A stretch of 64,000 nucleotides of DNA, from positions 1-64,000 of the forward strand of contig CAUWLL010000004.1 of NCBI GenBank assembly GCA_963559605.1, written 5' to 3'. Position 1 is the first letter of the stretch. Each line of letters opens with the position of its first letter. The notes under the pieces were generated by a model that was given only the letters and a program-made list of their open reading frames with translations, did no database searches and was not told where the DNA came from. Below, piece after piece: positions 62,828-64,000 of this stretch. The DNA comes from Dorea_D sp963559605 (GTDB lineage: Bacteria; Bacillota; Clostridia; Lachnospirales; Lachnospiraceae). Position numbers and translations under genes: made by a program.

Positions 62828-64000
62828 GTGGAAAATAAGGCATTAGTTTGCGGTTATCCTGTAATCGGCATCCGCCCTGTAATCGACGGAAGACGTGGAC
62901 CTATGAAGTTAAGAGAGAGTCTGGAGGATCAGACCATGGGTCTAGCGAAGGTTGCAAAGCAGCTGTTTGAAGAGAATCTTCGCTATTCCAATGGAGAGCC
63001 GGTTCGGATTGTCATTGCAGACACTACAATCGGACGCGTTCCGGAATCAGCAGCCTGTGCTGAGAAATTCCGTAAGGAAGGCGTTGACATTACATTGACT
63101 GTAACACCTTGTTGGTGCTATGGATCTGAGACGATGGATACGGATCCGTTTACCATAAAGGGTGTTTGGGGCTTCAATGGAACAGAGAGACCGGGAGCTG
63201 TATATCTGGCATCTGTTCTGGCTACGCATGCACAGAAGGGACTTCCTGCATTTGGAATCTACGGACATGAGGTTCAGGATTATGATCAGGTTATGGAGAT
63301 TCCGGATGATGTGAAGGAAAAGCTTCTTCGCTTTGGACGTGCAGCAGTGGCAGTAGCCAGCATGAAGGGTAAATCTTACCTGCAGATTGGTTCTGTATGT
63401 ATGGGTATCGGCGGATCCATCATGGATCAGGCATTTATGGAAGAGTATCTTGGACTGCGTGTAGAATCCGTAGACGAGGTAGAAATTCTTCGCCGTATGG
63501 AAGAAGGCATTTACAATAAAGAAGAGTTTGAGACGGCTCTTGCATGGACAAAAGCGCATTGCAAGGAAGGCCGTGATGACAATCCAGACTTTTTTAAATT
63601 CAGTCGCGAAGAGAAGGATAAGCAGTGGGAGTTTATCATCAAAATGTACTGCATTATCAAGGATCTGATGCTGGGCAATCCGAATCTTCCGGAAGGCTTT
63701 GAAGAGGAGATGCTAGGACACAATGCCATTGCAGCAGGCTTCCAGGGACAGCGTCAGTGGACAGATCATTGGCCAAACTGCGACTATCCAGAGGCTGTTC
63801 TTAACTCATCATTCGATTTTGGCGGAAAGAAGGAGCCCCTGATTCTGGCCACAGAAAATGACATCCTGAATGGTCTTGGAATGCTCTTTATGAAGCTGCT
63901 GACAGGACGTGCACAAATTTTTGCAGACGTTCGCACCTTCTGGTCACCGGAGGCAACAAAGCGTGTAACAGGTTACAATCTGGAAGGCCGCGCAAAGGAG
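62828..64000 (+). CDS. fucI: L-fucose isomerase (C-terminus beyond the window)
   Basis: 391 codons visible; full-length enzymes are about 590-600 residues. It converts L-fucose to L-fuculose with Mn2+. Seen: VIGIRPVIDGRRGPMKLRE, IVIADTTIGRVPESAACAEKF, the substrate segment VWGFNGTERPGAVYL and FQGQRQWTDHWPN plus ATENDILNGLGMLF with the metal-binding Glu/Asp. I chose GTG at 62828, 7 bases after GGAGGG; an in-frame ATG at 62813 is possible. It begins a fucose operon that continues past the end. Confidence 0.95.
   Translation, partial: MENKALVCGYPVIGIRPVIDGRRGPMKLRESLEDQTMGLAKVAKQLFEENLRYSNGEPVRIVIADTTIGRVPESAACAEKFRKEGVDITLTVTPCWCYGSETMDTDPFTIKGVWGFNGTERPGAVYLASVLATHAQKGLPAFGIYGHEVQDYDQVMEIPDDVKEKLLRFGRAAVAVASMKGKSYLQIGSVCMGIGGSIMDQAFMEEYLGLRVESVDEVEILRRMEEGIYNKEEFETALAWTKAHCKEGRDDNPDFFKFSREEKDKQWEFIIKMYCIIKDLMLGNPNLPEGFEEEMLGHNAIAAGFQGQRQWTDHWPNCDYPEAVLNSSFDFGGKKEPLILATENDILNGLGMLFMKLLTGRAQIFADVRTFWSPEATKRVTGYNLEGRAKE

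Noticed and set aside
63047..63559. 170-codon open frame on the minus strand
   Set aside because: It is antisense to fucI, whose plus-strand frame (GTG start) shows continuous family motifs; the minus frame has Cys/His-rich low-complexity content and no ribosome site.
1..64000. CRISPR arrays, rRNA genes, intact tRNA genes or intact insertion sequences
   Set aside because: None seen: no regularly spaced repeats, no rRNA-like stretch, only one degenerate tRNA-like sequence and no full transposase.

Overview
The window looks like the chromosome of a spore-forming gut Firmicute of the Lachnospiraceae (Dorea / Mediterraneibacter / Blautia neighbourhood). This is inferred from the gene set: spore maturation and engulfment genes (spmA, spmB, spoIID, spoIIQ-like), meso-diaminopimelate dehydrogenase, a T-box on ileS, YesMN-type two-component regulation of a sugar ABC transporter, and L-fucose isomerase. 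The base composition is moderate to low in GC and most genes lie on the minus strand.

1-10.5 kb is mostly housekeeping. It starts with a tiny holin-like toxin peptide beside a large palindrome. Then come an alpha/beta hydrolase, citrate synthase, RsmA, a stand-alone HPt-receiver phosphorelay pair, TatD, Ddh, MetG and an exported DUF885 peptidase-like protein.

10.5-19.1 kb is a LysR-centred catabolic cluster. A minus-strand operon (pxpB-pxpC-hydroxyacid dehydrogenase-pxpA-dicarboxylate/amino-acid symporter) and a plus-strand operon (class V PLP enzyme-glycerate 2-kinase) flank lysR. A 43-bp sequence is repeated at 42 of 43 positions ahead of both operons, pointing the same way relative to each. 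This is the strongest candidate here for an undescribed pathway: import, 5-oxoproline-type ring opening, PLP chemistry, 2-oxoacid reduction and phosphorylation to 2-phosphoglycerate.

19.1-27.5 kb holds murI, a metallo-beta-lactamase-fold hydrolase and a complete Wadjet (JetABCD) anti-plasmid system. 27.5-33.4 kb has split, divergent spmA/spmB, hemolysin III, small secreted/Fic/GIY-YIG genes and spoIID-spoIIQ. 33.4-44.2 kb carries glgP behind T-box-controlled ileS, a D,D-carboxypeptidase and a very large GGDEF-EAL-SnoaL-GGDEF protein. 44.2-47.1 kb is a two-gene module with a FliD-like protein and no other flagellar gene, preceded by a promoter, tRNA-like sequence and terminator.

47.1-59.5 kb is a glycan-utilisation locus: GH29 alpha-fucosidase, Gfo/Idh/MocA oxidoreductase, two permeases, binding protein, then a second binding protein inside the operon of a YesMN-type two-component system, and a GH36 alpha-galactosidase. 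59.5-61.7 kb is decayed DNA (kinase stub, hsdR remnant, solo structured RNA, DUF3791 gene with an internal stop). 61.7-64 kb has an AraC regulator divergent from fucI, which runs off the window. A GH29 fucosidase and FucI in the same 17 kb suggest growth on fucosylated host glycans.

Five copies of one hairpin (core AGGACGTAG...CTACGTCCT) act as terminators; four begin within a few bases of a stop codon. All family assignments are from motif reading; no database search was run.
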